Positions 36,001 to 45,600 of a DNA stretch of 64,000 bases are shown piece after piece. The notes beneath the pieces were generated by a model, which saw only the letters and a list, made by a program, of their open reading frames with translations, made no database searches and was not told the DNA's origin. Within the stretch, counting starts at the first letter, position 1, and each line of letters begins with the position of its first letter. The position numbers were made by a program, and so were the translations under genes. The stretch is from Bog-532 sp963830385 (lineage in GTDB: Bacteria; Actinomycetota; Actinomycetes; Streptosporangiales; Streptosporangiaceae), in contig CAWHMD010000006.1 in the NCBI GenBank assembly GCA_963830385.1, positions 124,001 to 188,000 of the forward strand. The letters run 5' to 3'.

Positions 36001-36226
36001 GAGAGTGAAATACCTTGAACCGGCGCCGCCCTCCGACCGTCGGCAGTTCCCCGATGATGGGGCCAGCACGACTTGGATCCGCGCGGAGCGAGACCATAGT
36101 CCCCAGCCTGAAGGCGTCTGGCGCGCTGGCTGCATTCTCCTGGTCCTTTTTAAGAGATGCCATATTCCTTAGACTTTCGTCCTTATGCGGCGTCTGCGGC
36201 CTGCGATGGCCGCCCGGGTTACTCAT
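33026..36226 (-). CDS. SNF2-family helicase/translocase (second, besides DrmD)
   Basis: 1,066 residues. Helicase motifs in order: LLIADDVGVGKTIEAGL (motif I), VLVVCPKAL (Ia), LVIADEAHHLR (II, DEAH), MLSATPVQ (III), ILVFSYFLDTIDYL (IV) and RLVNYDIPWNPMRVEQRIGR with IDRFGQ (V-VI). Auxiliary N-terminal and C-terminal domains flank it; the C-terminal ~350 residues are coiled and rich in Arg/Glu. It resembles RapA/HepA-type and DISARM-type SNF2 enzymes. It overlaps the drmC gene by 8 bp and the sacsin-like gene by 4 bp, tying it into the operon. An alternative ATG nearer the conserved region is possible (N-terminal ~30 residues are low complexity). Confidence 0.82.
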   Translation of the reverse strand: MSNPGGHRRPQTPHKDESLRNMASLKKDQENAASAPDAFRLGTMVSLRADPSRAGPIIGELPTVGGRRRFKVFHSPTSIKDYFEDQLQIVEPTAEPDWGSLVASGEFVGPAEFRARLAAVRLDNPQTDSIYSLRSARIQFIPFQFKPLLRLLRADRPRLLIADDVGVGKTIEAGLILKELSTRQALARVLVVCPKALTAKWRAEMRRFDENFRILDAPTLRYCLNETHAEGEWPAEYSRAIVHYELFRMEQYLTGSGDRGRRHGFLELEPPPRFDLVIADEAHHLRTPGTGSHQLIERLCLTSEAVLMLSATPVQVSQDNLYVLLHLLRPELFQDREVFREVLEPNRYLTAASRMLRAGSAAGEDWLRTAAGCVEEAGRTSWGGKVLRADPRFQDVLSRLASDCLGDEGRVRSIRDLEELHSLAHIMNRTRRRDIGSFTIREPQTVLVEFTPEQRRLYEAVLTFHRQVLLRRHDEQVVRLIMDTLERQAESSINALADTVRETVTSGVISVANLTDDPDLDATEPIPSPIIEEAGELLRAAADLPDQDPKFDRLLGIVSATVADPGSPGKILVFSYFLDTIDYLQRRLAEAGVRVGAVTGRISDDEREELRDRFRFAREDPIAIDVLLSSEVGCEGLDYEFCDRLVNYDIPWNPMRVEQRIGRIDRFGQRSDKVLIFNFITPGTVAERVFYRCFDRLGIFRDTVGDLEEVLGEITENLTRIALDPSLSAEQAAERARQIADNAIRRADEQRRLDEESGSLLGLDDAFTEDVEDVMRRGRFVDESDLRVLVDMFLKLPSIRSSLVRQDQSQVYRLRISDHGRRELVSHVRAAGRLGSLTTSFTRAIEDTGERLLTFDQRTATERREIDFVTPVHPLARAATEYWARADAPLVGGFRIATNLVPAGLYIFTCELWETIAVRHDLRLVCLAVSAETGKFAADLSADFPALLQTAQFLSAEDVPPIGSHLESLDGISDGRRRDLKLSIEESNEQLVSRKLASLQSFHDNRVNRLNADLADVGDPRILRMKRSELASVQGNFDDRKAELEKARQIDIISHRVAAGILEVTR

Positions 36227-36974
36227 GATCAGGCGCCGGAGTCGCGTCCGTGCACACGCGTTCGAAGATGAAGTCCTCGGCTTCGCGTAGCTCTCGTTCG
36301 ATGGCCTCGGCGAGGTTCGGGTTGTCGATGAGGACGCCGAATTCCAGGTTTGCGTTCTCGGCGCTCCAGGAGAAGTTCGCGCTGGTCACGAGCAGAAACC
36401 GGTGGTCGATCGACAGGAACTTCGAGTGGTTGCGGACCTGTCGGCCGTCGAAGCGCTTCGTCCGCAAGATCAGGGCCGGGTTTAGGTGCGCCGTGACCTC
36501 ATTCGTCGTCGGTGACCCTGGTCGCCGCGGTCCGGCGTCCGCCGCGTCTGTGTCCATGTAGATCTTCATCATGATCTCGGGCCGCTGTGCCGCACGCTGC
36601 AGCGCCTTCCACAGGCCCGATGATCGCTGGAAGTTGAACGTCGAGCAGACGACCGAGTACCTCGCGTTGTCCACCAGGTAAGTCACCGACTGGGTCAGCC
36701 GCCCGTGCTGGGCCAGGTGGCCCGGCATCGTCCATAGCGGGTCCATGGTCGTCGGTGCCGACTTTGCGCCTTCAATCGCCCGCAGCACGGTGATCATCGC
36801 GGCTTGGTCGATGCCCGAAAGCAGCGAGCGGACCTCGGCCCGGCGGCTAGGTGAAACTACGCGCAGCGACGCGGTGAGCGTGTCGTCGTCCGCCAAGTGG
36901 TCCGCGATCTCGCTTGCCTCGCTTCCGCTCAGCAGCGCGCCGAGGCTCCTGGCCGGGTCATCCGAAGAACCCAA
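36219..36974 (-). CDS. drmC: DrmC, PLD-family protein of DISARM
   Basis: 251 residues with one HKD motif: NHSKFLSIDHRFLLVTSANF has H-x-K-x4-D and the following serine/asparagine, the usual DrmC arrangement of a single C-terminal PLD half-site. The start is TTG at 36974, with AGGA upstream and no nearby ATG or GTG; it overlaps the drmB stop by 17 bp. In DISARM, DrmC is the least essential core gene and its substrate is not settled. The place directly after drmB is as expected for class I systems. Confidence 0.85.
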   Translation of the reverse strand: MGSSDDPARSLGALLSGSEASEIADHLADDDTLTASLRVVSPSRRAEVRSLLSGIDQAAMITVLRAIEGAKSAPTTMDPLWTMPGHLAQHGRLTQSVTYLVDNARYSVVCSTFNFQRSSGLWKALQRAAQRPEIMMKIYMDTDAADAGPRRPGSPTTNEVTAHLNPALILRTKRFDGRQVRNHSKFLSIDHRFLLVTSANFSWSAENANLEFGVLIDNPNLAEAIERELREAEDFIFERVCTDATPAPDHE

Positions 36975-38958
36975 GGGAGCTTCCTGGGAGGTCGATGAGG
37001 AACCGTCGGTCCAGGAACCGGTTGGCCCGCTCGCACGAGGTCTCCGATGCCATTACGCAGCAGTGGCACGCTGCCCCGTGCAGGAAGTCTTCCGGGTCGG
37101 CGGGGGTGCGACGCGCGCAAATCGGGTCCGATGAGCAGCGTGCCGCCCGCTCCAGCGCCGATGACACCACCTGCTGCAGGCAGGTCGGCTCGCTCAGCGA
37201 TACCAGGCCGCCGAGGGTGCCGTCGCTGTCTGATGCTGTCGTTACGATCAGCAGCCCGGCTGCGGGCGGGCGCTCGTCCGACCCGGGCCACGCGTACAGC
37301 CGCTCGCTCAGGCTCGCGGCGGAGTACCCGCATTCCATCGCCATGCCTCGGATCAGCACGTGTGCGAGGGTGTGGACCAGCCAGTACCGCGGCGCCTTCA
37401 ACCGGTCGTCTGCGTTGACGTTTTCCGCGGTCTCGGAGAACCGCCGGTTGAAATTACGCCGGTGCGCCTGCCGGTGGGCCTCCCAGATCTCGCTGGCCAG
37501 GACGTTCTGTTCCCAGGCCGCGACCCGGGCCTCGTCAAGCTGGAGGAAGACACCTTCGCCCCGGTCCTCGGTCGCGACGGTCCAGTCGGGATACCGTTCC
37601 CGGGTCAGCGGGACGAGGCGCCGGGGCACGTCCCCGACCCGGTCGAACGCGTCGATCCGGGTGAAGCCCGTCAGCGCGTTCACCTTCCGCAGCCGGTCCG
37701 CCGCCAGCACCCGGGTGATTCCGGGCACCGTCTCCGGCTTCCAGTCCCGCCGGGACAAAGTCAGGCCGCTGGCCTTGTCCTCATCCTGCTCTCCGCGCGG
37801 GTCGCGCTGCAGGTACCGCCACTCCGGGACCAGCAGGTCAACCGGGTCCCAATCGCGGAGCTTCTCTTCCTGCGCATCCTCTGATGGCGGGGGCTCCAGC
37901 GCGGTGGCCACCAGCGCGGTCAGCTCGTCATCGGACTGGCTGGTCACGTCAACCTTCGCCGTGGCCGCGAAGTCGCGGATGAGGTCCAGGTTGCCCGCAT
38001 ATTTCGCGAGGTTGTCCCCGAGCGCGACCCGGAGCCGGTCGGCCAGGTCGGTGGCCTTCTCCTCCGCCGACTCGGGCATCACGATGATCGACAACGTCGA
38101 GGGAAACCACAGGTTGGACGCGCCGATCAGCATCAGCTTCGTCTCCGCGCCACAGCCCTTCGGGTCGAACGCGTCCAGGTGAGGGTGGCGGCCCCGGCAC
38201 TTCGGCAGTTTCGCGGCGCCCGCGACGCCCTGGGCCTCGTTCATCGGGCGCCGCTCCCCGCAGGACGCGCAGTGGATCGTCGCTGACGCGCCCTTGCCGG
38301 CGGTCCGGTCGATCATCTTCAAGATCGGAAACTCGGCCTTATCGCACCGGCGGCCCCGGTGCACCCACAGGTCATAGGGAAACTCGTCGAGGTGCCCCGC
38401 CGCACAGGCGAGCAGGTACCGGGCCGGGACGGCCGGGCGGGTTGCCTTGCCCGTGCCGCTGCGGCCAGGACACTTCGGGTGCTCAAAGCGGGCCATGTCG
38501 TTGCGGTACGGGTGGGTGTTGACGTAGCTGAACTGGGACACCAGGCCGAGCATGTCGCACCCGGTGCACCGCAGGCACTGGGGAAATACCCGCGCGGGCA
38601 CGCCGAGGTCGGCACCTTCGCTGCTGAACATGTTCCGCTTCGGCTGCCACGGGAACGGGCGCAGCTGCACGTTCGGGGCTCGCATGTGAGTGCGGACCGC
38701 CTGGCGCAGCCGAGGCGCGTGAATCTGCGGCGGGTCGGCGTCGCGGCGCCGCCAGATCCGGTTCCAGTCGTCCAGGCCGGTCGGCATGATCGTGAACTGG
38801 GGCAGGTCCATGATCGCCCCGGGTCCATAGGTGTACAGCAGGGACGACGGGCGGCTGGAGCCGACCTTGGCCCGGTTGTGCTTGACCTGCTTCTCGTTCT
38901 CGGCGTCCGCGTCGCCCAGTGGATCGACCGGGCGCTGCTCGTTGTACAGCAAGCTCAC
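36958..38958 (-). CDS. drmB: DrmB, DUF1998 protein of DISARM
   Basis: 666 residues. The N-terminal motif LLYTYGPGAIMDLPQF and FTIMPTGLDDWN is typical of DrmB. Cys pairs (CLRCTGCDMLG, CASCGE, and C-terminal CCVM) suggest zinc binding. The C-terminal DUF1998 region is recognised from WLVHTLAHVLIRGMAMECGY and RLYAWPGSDERP-like text. In DISARM, DrmA and DrmB form a DNA-binding complex that recognises free 5' DNA ends; DrmB is the non-helicase partner. Its ATG overlaps the drmA stop by 4 bp. Confidence 0.88.
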   Translation of the reverse strand: MSLLYNEQRPVDPLGDADAENEKQVKHNRAKVGSSRPSSLLYTYGPGAIMDLPQFTIMPTGLDDWNRIWRRRDADPPQIHAPRLRQAVRTHMRAPNVQLRPFPWQPKRNMFSSEGADLGVPARVFPQCLRCTGCDMLGLVSQFSYVNTHPYRNDMARFEHPKCPGRSGTGKATRPAVPARYLLACAAGHLDEFPYDLWVHRGRRCDKAEFPILKMIDRTAGKGASATIHCASCGERRPMNEAQGVAGAAKLPKCRGRHPHLDAFDPKGCGAETKLMLIGASNLWFPSTLSIIVMPESAEEKATDLADRLRVALGDNLAKYAGNLDLIRDFAATAKVDVTSQSDDELTALVATALEPPPSEDAQEEKLRDWDPVDLLVPEWRYLQRDPRGEQDEDKASGLTLSRRDWKPETVPGITRVLAADRLRKVNALTGFTRIDAFDRVGDVPRRLVPLTRERYPDWTVATEDRGEGVFLQLDEARVAAWEQNVLASEIWEAHRQAHRRNFNRRFSETAENVNADDRLKAPRYWLVHTLAHVLIRGMAMECGYSAASLSERLYAWPGSDERPPAAGLLIVTTASDSDGTLGGLVSLSEPTCLQQVVSSALERAARCSSDPICARRTPADPEDFLHGAACHCCVMASETSCERANRFLDRRFLIDLPGSSLGFFG

Positions 38959-41900
38959 GATGTGGCCTCCTCAGCCGGAGGGAACTCCCACTGCGGCGCG
39001 CCGGGGGGCTCGATGTAAATCAAGTTGTCCTTGATCGGGCTTACCAGAAGGTTGATCTCCGGTTGCACCTCGCGCATGGAGTTGGCGACGATGAACGGCG
39101 CGACGTCGCTGCCGCTGCCGAGCGCGCGGGCGTTCTCCGCGCTCATCATCAGCGCGTCGTACTTCCCCTCGTCCGAGGACGAGAACCGCTCGTAGACAAG
39201 GGTCTTGTGCAGGTCGGCCAGGTGCTTGCGCCGGGAGACCCACTGGTCGAGCCGGTTCAGTAGCCGCTCACGCGCCCGCTCCGCATCGCTCTCGGTCGCC
39301 GCGCGCCCGATCCGGCGCACCAGCGCGTCGATCACCCCCACGACCACGTCCCGCTGCTCCTCGATCCGGCCCGCGTTCTTCTCCGGCGACAGCCCGCTGG
39401 GCATGACCGCCTCCAGCACCCGGGCCGCGCTGACCAGCACGCCATCCAGACCTCGGTCCAGTGAGGTGGCCGAGAACGGCGTCACCGACAGCGCCTCGAC
39501 CTGGGCGTAGAACGTCTCGTGGTAGTGCCGGAACTGCTCGAAGTGCGCCAGGTCCCGTGGCCGGGCCCAGTTCCCGAGCGCGACTACCAGGCCGGGCCGG
39601 TTGGCCTGCCGGCCTACGCGGGAGGATGCCTGGATGTACTCGGCAGTGTTCTTCGGCTGGCCGACCACCAGCATCAGGCCGAGCCGGTCAACGTCAACGC
39701 CGACCTGGAGCATCGACGTCGCGAGGACCACATCGTATGGGCGGACCGGCCGGTCGGGGACCTTCTCGCCCGCCTTCCGCCGCGCGGCCCAGTCCTGCCG
39801 CGCCGCGGTCGAGTCGAACCCGGCGTCGAACGAGACTCCCATCTGGTCCAGCGTCCCGGTGATGTCTGATGACGACACCCGGGAGGTCAGCTCGGCCAAG
39901 TGCAGCTGCCCGATGGTGCCGAATCGGCGCGGCAGCCGCGACCACGGGTGCCCCTTCGCCAGCGCCGTCTGCACGTCGTCACCCATGTACCGGGCCATGC
40001 CGGCCAGCTCGCGGGTCGCGCTGAAGTACCCGACCAGCGTCAGGTACGGGTCGGCGACGTCCCCGGACCGGTCGAGGAGCAGCTGTCCGGCGGCCATCAG
40101 CACGTCGGCCACACGGATCTCTGCGGTCGTGAGCCGGATGCCGGAGGTGCTGATCCCGACGTAGCGGCGCCCCGGGTAATCCCGTGAGACCGGCTGTTCG
40201 GTGGAGAAGAACGTCTTACCAACGTCCAAGACCTGCGGCGGGAAGATCGTGGTGTACCGCCCGTACAGAGCACGCACCTGATCGAATGCGTTCCGCGCGG
40301 TCGCGGTGGACGCGACGACAAGGGGCCGCACCGGCCGGTCCGACTCGGTCCGCCACGAGCACAGCGCATCGACGGCGACCTCGAACAGCCCGACCGTCGT
40401 CCCGAGCGCGCCGGTGATCAGGTGCAGCTCGTCCTGGATGATCAAGTCCGGCGGCCGGAGCCGGGACACGGGCCGCCGGTAGGCCGTGGTCTTCGGATGT
40501 TTGCTCCCGGCCTGAATCTTGCAGCTACCGGAGTCGGGGTGCACGTACCCGTGGAGCTCACATTTCTCCGCTACATAGCCGAAGAGCGCCGCAGCCTCGC
40601 CCTCCCGCGCCAGCCGGGCGAACTTGTCCACGGTCGCGATCACGAACGCGGGCGCCAGCCGGTAGATCTCCTCGTCCACCGTCAGGACGGGCAGCCCCTC
40701 GGCCACCAACCCGTCGCGAGAGAAGGGGCAGTCCCCCAGCTCGTCACCGCAGTACACGTAGACCCGCTGGCGCTCGTCGTCGGGGCGCACGTTGGCCGCG
40801 CTGATCGGTGTGCCGCACCAGGGGCAGCGCTGGAACTGCAGCACGGTCAGCCGCGAGTAGCCGCCAGAGGAGGACGACCGGTTGAGCTGCTCCTTCGCCT
40901 CCTCATACCGCTTCGGCGACACGTCGGTCCCGACCCACAACCCGATCCGGAACGGCTCGTCGCCCCAGGCTTGCACGTCGCGACGCCGCGCCATCTCTGC
41001 CGCGCACACCAGGGCGGTCGCCCGCTGGAACTGCTGGGCAGTCAGCAGCCGCAGCGTGTACCGCATCAGCACGGTCACCCCGGCGCCGCCGTCGAGCGGG
41101 CCATCCGGCGTCGGGACCACGCGCTGCAACCGCCGAATGGCGAACGCGTAGGCCGCCAAGCCTAGGTACGCCTCGGTCTTGCCGCCGCCGGTCGGGAAGA
41201 ACAGCAGCTGCGCCTTCGCGAGATCTCCGGACCGCTTCTCCGCGGCCGGGTCCGTGAGCAGCGGCAGCTGCATGAGGATGAACGCGAGTTGGAACGTGCG
41301 CCACGAGTGCGGCCTGTCTCCGGCCAGCACCACCGCGCGCGCCTCGTCGAGGGACTCCGCCGGGTGCTGCGCCCGGCGGCGCGCAACCTGACTCTGCACG
41401 CGCTGGTCGGCCATTACCTCGTTCATGAACCGGAAGCACCGCAGCGCGTCCTTGTCGCCCAGCAGGTGCTCTATCCCGGCCGCGAGCTGGCGCTGCACCT
41501 TGCGCGCCTCATTAACCGCATCCAGCCCCTCGTCCCGCAGATGATCGGGAAGCTGATTCGCCCGGGCCTCCTCGCCGTCCAGCCACGAGCCGTACTTCTC
41601 CGCGATCGGGGTCAGCCCCGTGCGCAGCTCGTCCTCGGACGCGGCGGCCAGCTCCCGCATGTCGAGCAGCGCCTCACCGATCTCATCGGCAGCGACCTGC
41701 GGCGTCTCGCTTACCGGCAGCCAGGTCGTCCAAATCTTCCCGACACGACGGCTGCCCGGAACGGCCCGGACCTCAGGCTTGTCCCATCCGGCTGGCTCAT
41801 CCCAGCTGACCGAGCAGGTCCGCCCGACGGCGAACTCCAGCCGGTCCCGGTACTGCAGGTTCAGCCGCCGAACCTCGTCATCCCTCTCCCACCGGTCATC

Positions 41901-42680
41901 GGTCAGCGCGTCGGTCACCGGCAGGAACGCGGGCTCCCCGTCCGTGGTCACGGTGAGCTTCGTCTGGTACAACCACGCCTCGACGGGGATCTTCCGCGGC
42001 ACCTCCCGGTCGTTGCACAACGCGATCTCGACCAGCCGCCGGTGATGCTCACCGTCGTCGCATCGGTCAACGCGCAATACGACCTGGTCTTTTAGTGGAA
42101 TATCCGTCGTCTTCGCCGGGTCGAGGTCGGCGACCACAATCCGCTTGGGGATCTCGACCGGGGTCCGCTTGTACCGCCGGAACTTCGACGGGTCCTCACC
42201 CCCGGTAGCGGGCACCGACTCGTACACGCCCCACGAAGCGGTCACGGTGAACGACTCCAGGTCATCGGGGACCTGGCACCGCAGCCCCATCGAGGCCGGG
42301 ATCATCAGCCCACGCTGCTGCGGCGTATCCTCCAGCCCAGAATCCTCGTCCGCCCCGGCGCCGCTGTCGTCAACCCCGGTGACCGGCACACCCTGGCCCT
42401 CCTGCGCGTCGCCGGAGTCCCCCACGTCACTATCGGACTCACCCGTATCCGCGTCCGCCGGATCATCGGCCCCGGCGGCGAGCTTGAACGGTGCGATCCG
42501 CCCGACCAGGTACACGGAGTCAGGCACACCGTCAATGACCTCGGTCGGCCCGTTCATCGGCCCCAGCAGTTCCCGCTCCAGGATGTCGGCCAGGTTCTCC
42601 CGAGCCGTCCAGGAACTCCCATCCGGCTCATACTCCAGCCGGTACTGGGGAGGCTCGACAGGCTTCGCGGGCGTGCTCAT
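38955..42680 (-). CDS. drmA: DrmA, helicase of DISARM
   Basis: 1,241 residues with superfamily-2 helicase motifs: LFFPTGGGKTEAYLGLAAYA (I), LIIQDELHLITGALGTTVG (II, DELH in place of DEAH), VVASTATARN (III) and TSMLQVGVDVDRLGLMLVVG with YIQASSRVGRQ (V-VI). An acidic stretch lies near the N-terminus (about residues 75-120). A zinc pair (CPWCG) interrupts the helicase core, as in other DrmA proteins. With DrmB it loads on incoming DNA and is auto-inhibited until a 5' end displaces a loop (from published structures). It overlaps drmB and drmMI by 4 bp each. Confidence 0.9.
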   Translation of the reverse strand: MSTPAKPVEPPQYRLEYEPDGSSWTARENLADILERELLGPMNGPTEVIDGVPDSVYLVGRIAPFKLAAGADDPADADTGESDSDVGDSGDAQEGQGVPVTGVDDSGAGADEDSGLEDTPQQRGLMIPASMGLRCQVPDDLESFTVTASWGVYESVPATGGEDPSKFRRYKRTPVEIPKRIVVADLDPAKTTDIPLKDQVVLRVDRCDDGEHHRRLVEIALCNDREVPRKIPVEAWLYQTKLTVTTDGEPAFLPVTDALTDDRWERDDEVRRLNLQYRDRLEFAVGRTCSVSWDEPAGWDKPEVRAVPGSRRVGKIWTTWLPVSETPQVAADEIGEALLDMRELAAASEDELRTGLTPIAEKYGSWLDGEEARANQLPDHLRDEGLDAVNEARKVQRQLAAGIEHLLGDKDALRCFRFMNEVMADQRVQSQVARRRAQHPAESLDEARAVVLAGDRPHSWRTFQLAFILMQLPLLTDPAAEKRSGDLAKAQLLFFPTGGGKTEAYLGLAAYAFAIRRLQRVVPTPDGPLDGGAGVTVLMRYTLRLLTAQQFQRATALVCAAEMARRRDVQAWGDEPFRIGLWVGTDVSPKRYEEAKEQLNRSSSSGGYSRLTVLQFQRCPWCGTPISAANVRPDDERQRVYVYCGDELGDCPFSRDGLVAEGLPVLTVDEEIYRLAPAFVIATVDKFARLAREGEAAALFGYVAEKCELHGYVHPDSGSCKIQAGSKHPKTTAYRRPVSRLRPPDLIIQDELHLITGALGTTVGLFEVAVDALCSWRTESDRPVRPLVVASTATARNAFDQVRALYGRYTTIFPPQVLDVGKTFFSTEQPVSRDYPGRRYVGISTSGIRLTTAEIRVADVLMAAGQLLLDRSGDVADPYLTLVGYFSATRELAGMARYMGDDVQTALAKGHPWSRLPRRFGTIGQLHLAELTSRVSSSDITGTLDQMGVSFDAGFDSTAARQDWAARRKAGEKVPDRPVRPYDVVLATSMLQVGVDVDRLGLMLVVGQPKNTAEYIQASSRVGRQANRPGLVVALGNWARPRDLAHFEQFRHYHETFYAQVEALSVTPFSATSLDRGLDGVLVSAARVLEAVMPSGLSPEKNAGRIEEQRDVVVGVIDALVRRIGRAATESDAERARERLLNRLDQWVSRRKHLADLHKTLVYERFSSSDEGKYDALMMSAENARALGSGSDVAPFIVANSMREVQPEINLLVSPIKDNLIYIEPPGAPQWEFPPAEEATS

Positions 42681-45600
42681 TCGTCATCCCCCTCGTCCTC
42701 GTCCTCGACTGGCGGTGCTTCGCCCTGAGCGGCGGCCCGCCGCAGGTTTTCTTCGAGCAGGCGGTCCAAGATCTCTACTCGTGCCGCAGGGGAGACCGTC
42801 CACCGCTGCATCTGCCGGTAGGTGTGAAAACCGTGGTCAAGCTCGACGTCACTCCATCCGTAGGCGTCCATGACGGCGGTGTCGACCTCGACGTGGATCT
42901 GCCGCGTTCGCTGGATGTCGTCGTCGGTGTAGTCAGGGTCGTTGACGAGGTTGTAGAGCTTGGTGAGTCCCAGTTGCCTGAGAAGCATGGTGCTGCGCCG
43001 CTCAATATCGAGTGTTCGGCCGATCTCGGCGAGGCGGCCGGTTGGTGCGGGACGCGGAAAGGTAAGAAAAACGTCCGATGGCGAATAGCTCATATCAGTG
43101 CGCATCGTTGCGGTGTACTTGATCACCCACATTTGGTGGATGCTCGATGACAGCACGGCCTGTTCTGCGTATGAATCGGTTGCGAAGACGATTACCTTGT
43201 TGCTGAACACCTGGTTCGTCGGCACCCGCGTCGGCATGACGGTCTTGCTGACTACAGCGATTGCCAGGGCTTCGTCTAGCTTTTTGATTGCCTTCCGTAG
43301 GCCCGGACGCTTCTCGGCGTACTGCCACCAGCGTTGAGGAAGCGGCTTACGTAGCTGGTACGTGCCGTCAGGCCTCGTTCGCTGCCGTTCGGGTCTTACC
43401 CTTTCCAGAACACGCTCATATGGCAACGGGTATCTCTTTGCTTCGTCCTCTGGCCGGTCGTTGAAGTCTATAATCCAGCGTTTAGTAGACGAATTGGATT
43501 CAGAGTTAAGGTCTTCGCCGCTGATAAAGGGAAAGAGAATCTGAGCGTTCCGCGGATCTCTTCCAAGCCAGGCCTGTGCTTCCTCGGGGGCCAGAATGAA
43601 CCCCATCCCTGCGATGTAACATCCCTGAAATCCGATGTCCAGATTTTCGGCTAGGCGCGCTGGCTGGCGGTCTATCCGGCCTGCTGGCTCCAATAGCGTC
43701 GATATTCGCTGTACGGGGACACCGTCTGCCACCCGCAGTGACTCCGGGGAGATCGCATCGCGGGTTCCCCAGACGGCCGCGTATTCCAAGTTTGCGCTGG
43801 TAGCAGGCCAAGGGCGACTTTGGGTAGCGCAGGTAATTGTAAATCCACAGTCTGTCATCTGGTCGAGGCCCACTTCGCGCGTATCACCTTGCGCGATAGT
43901 ATTAGTGGCGATAAGGCCAAGGTTGCCCTTGGAGGTCAGAAGCGAGAAGGCGCGGAGGAAGAAAAAAGCCACTAGATCGGCCCGTCCTCTTCTTCCCGCC
44001 GCCACGGTCTCGACCAGGAAGTCCCGTAGGTTAGTCCCAAGCGCACCAGTAATTTTGCGGTCCCCCAGAAACGGTGGGTTGCCGATGACCGCGTCGAAGC
44101 CACCCCGTTCCATGACATCCGGGACCGCGATCACCCAGTGCAGTGGCTTCCATCGGTCATAGTCGGTCGCCACCGTGGGGGTCAGACCAGCGGCGAGGAT
44201 AGCGTCAAGCTTGGAACGGTCTGGGTCGTTAGCGAACAGGCCACTCTCCGGGTAGGCCTCGCCAAGGGCGATCTCCAGGGCCTGGTACGCGACGTGGAGC
44301 GCCCGGCCAGGCTTGCCGCCGAGTCGTAGGCCCTCGGCGACGATGGCGTCGGCGACGTCGGTGAGTTCGGCGGTGAGCTGCTGGAACCGCTGCCACTGGC
44401 GGCGCTTGGCGTGGGCGGAGCGCTGCGGGTCGGCGTTGTTGACCTCGTTGGCGAGGTTGCGCCGGAGCCGGGCCGCCTCCCGGAGCACGCCGTCGACGTC
44501 GATCGCGCTGAGGGTCTGCTGGGTGTGAGCCGATGCGGGGTCGATGTGCTGGTAACGGAGCTGCTTCACGTCGGTCAGGCCCAGCAACGAGTTGCCGTGC
44601 AGGATTTTGTCATCGACGAAGGAGAACGGGAGCCTCGGGTCGAGCGACACCAGCCACAGCGACAGCTTGCACATCTCGACGGCCATCGCGTTGATGTCCG
44701 CGCCGTACAAGCACTTGGCGATGACCTCCCGCATGGCGTGGAGTTCGAGTTCCTTCGGCGTCATGCCGCCGGTTTCGTCCTGGCGCTGCCATGCCTCCAC
44801 CAGACGGCCCGAGAGGTAGCGGGCGGCGGCGACGAGGAATGCGCCCGAGCCGCAGGCGATGTCGGCGACCTTCAGTTCCAGGATCCGGTCGGAGTCGGCC
44901 GGCACCCACTTCTTCTGGTCCGGTTCCTGATGCGGACCGGTGCTGTAGACGAGGGGTTCGAGGGCGTGCAGGACGACTTCGGTGGCCAGGGACTTCGGCG
45001 TGTAGTGCGCGCCCGCGGTCGCCCGGGACGGGGTCTCCACCACGACTAGGCCGCCGGGCTGGAAGACCGTCGGCCGGTCTCGCAGGTCGCGGCGGATTGC
45101 GCCGATAAACGGGCGGAGCCGGTCCCGCAGACCAGGGTCGGCCGGCACCGCCGCTCGCAGGGCGCGGTCGGCGTCTTCGACTGCCGCGGAACTCTTGATC
45201 GCCTTGGCGAGCGCCGCCTTGGACGGGGCGACCGCCGCAGGTTGGTCGGTCTTCGCCCAGGTGATGATGGCGTTGGCGAGGGCGTCCGGCTTGCTGTGCT
45301 TCGCCGAGAAGTCCTCGAGGAGTGAGAGCGGGATCTCCGGCTCCTCGCCCTTCTTCCCAACGAACCCGACGATGACCTCATCAACGTCCGTGCAGGAGTA
45401 GCCGAGCAGGCCTTCGTAGATGTAGCCGATCTGCTCCACGTCGATGTCGCGGAAGGAGATACGCCGTGCGGGCTCACCCCGCAGCTCGGCCATCTGGGCG
45501 GCGCGCAGCACTTCCAGCATCACGCGGTCGCTGATCACAACGGCCAGGGTGCCGTGGTCGTCGCGAGTGGTGAGGAAGCCGAACCGGTCGGGGTCGAAGA

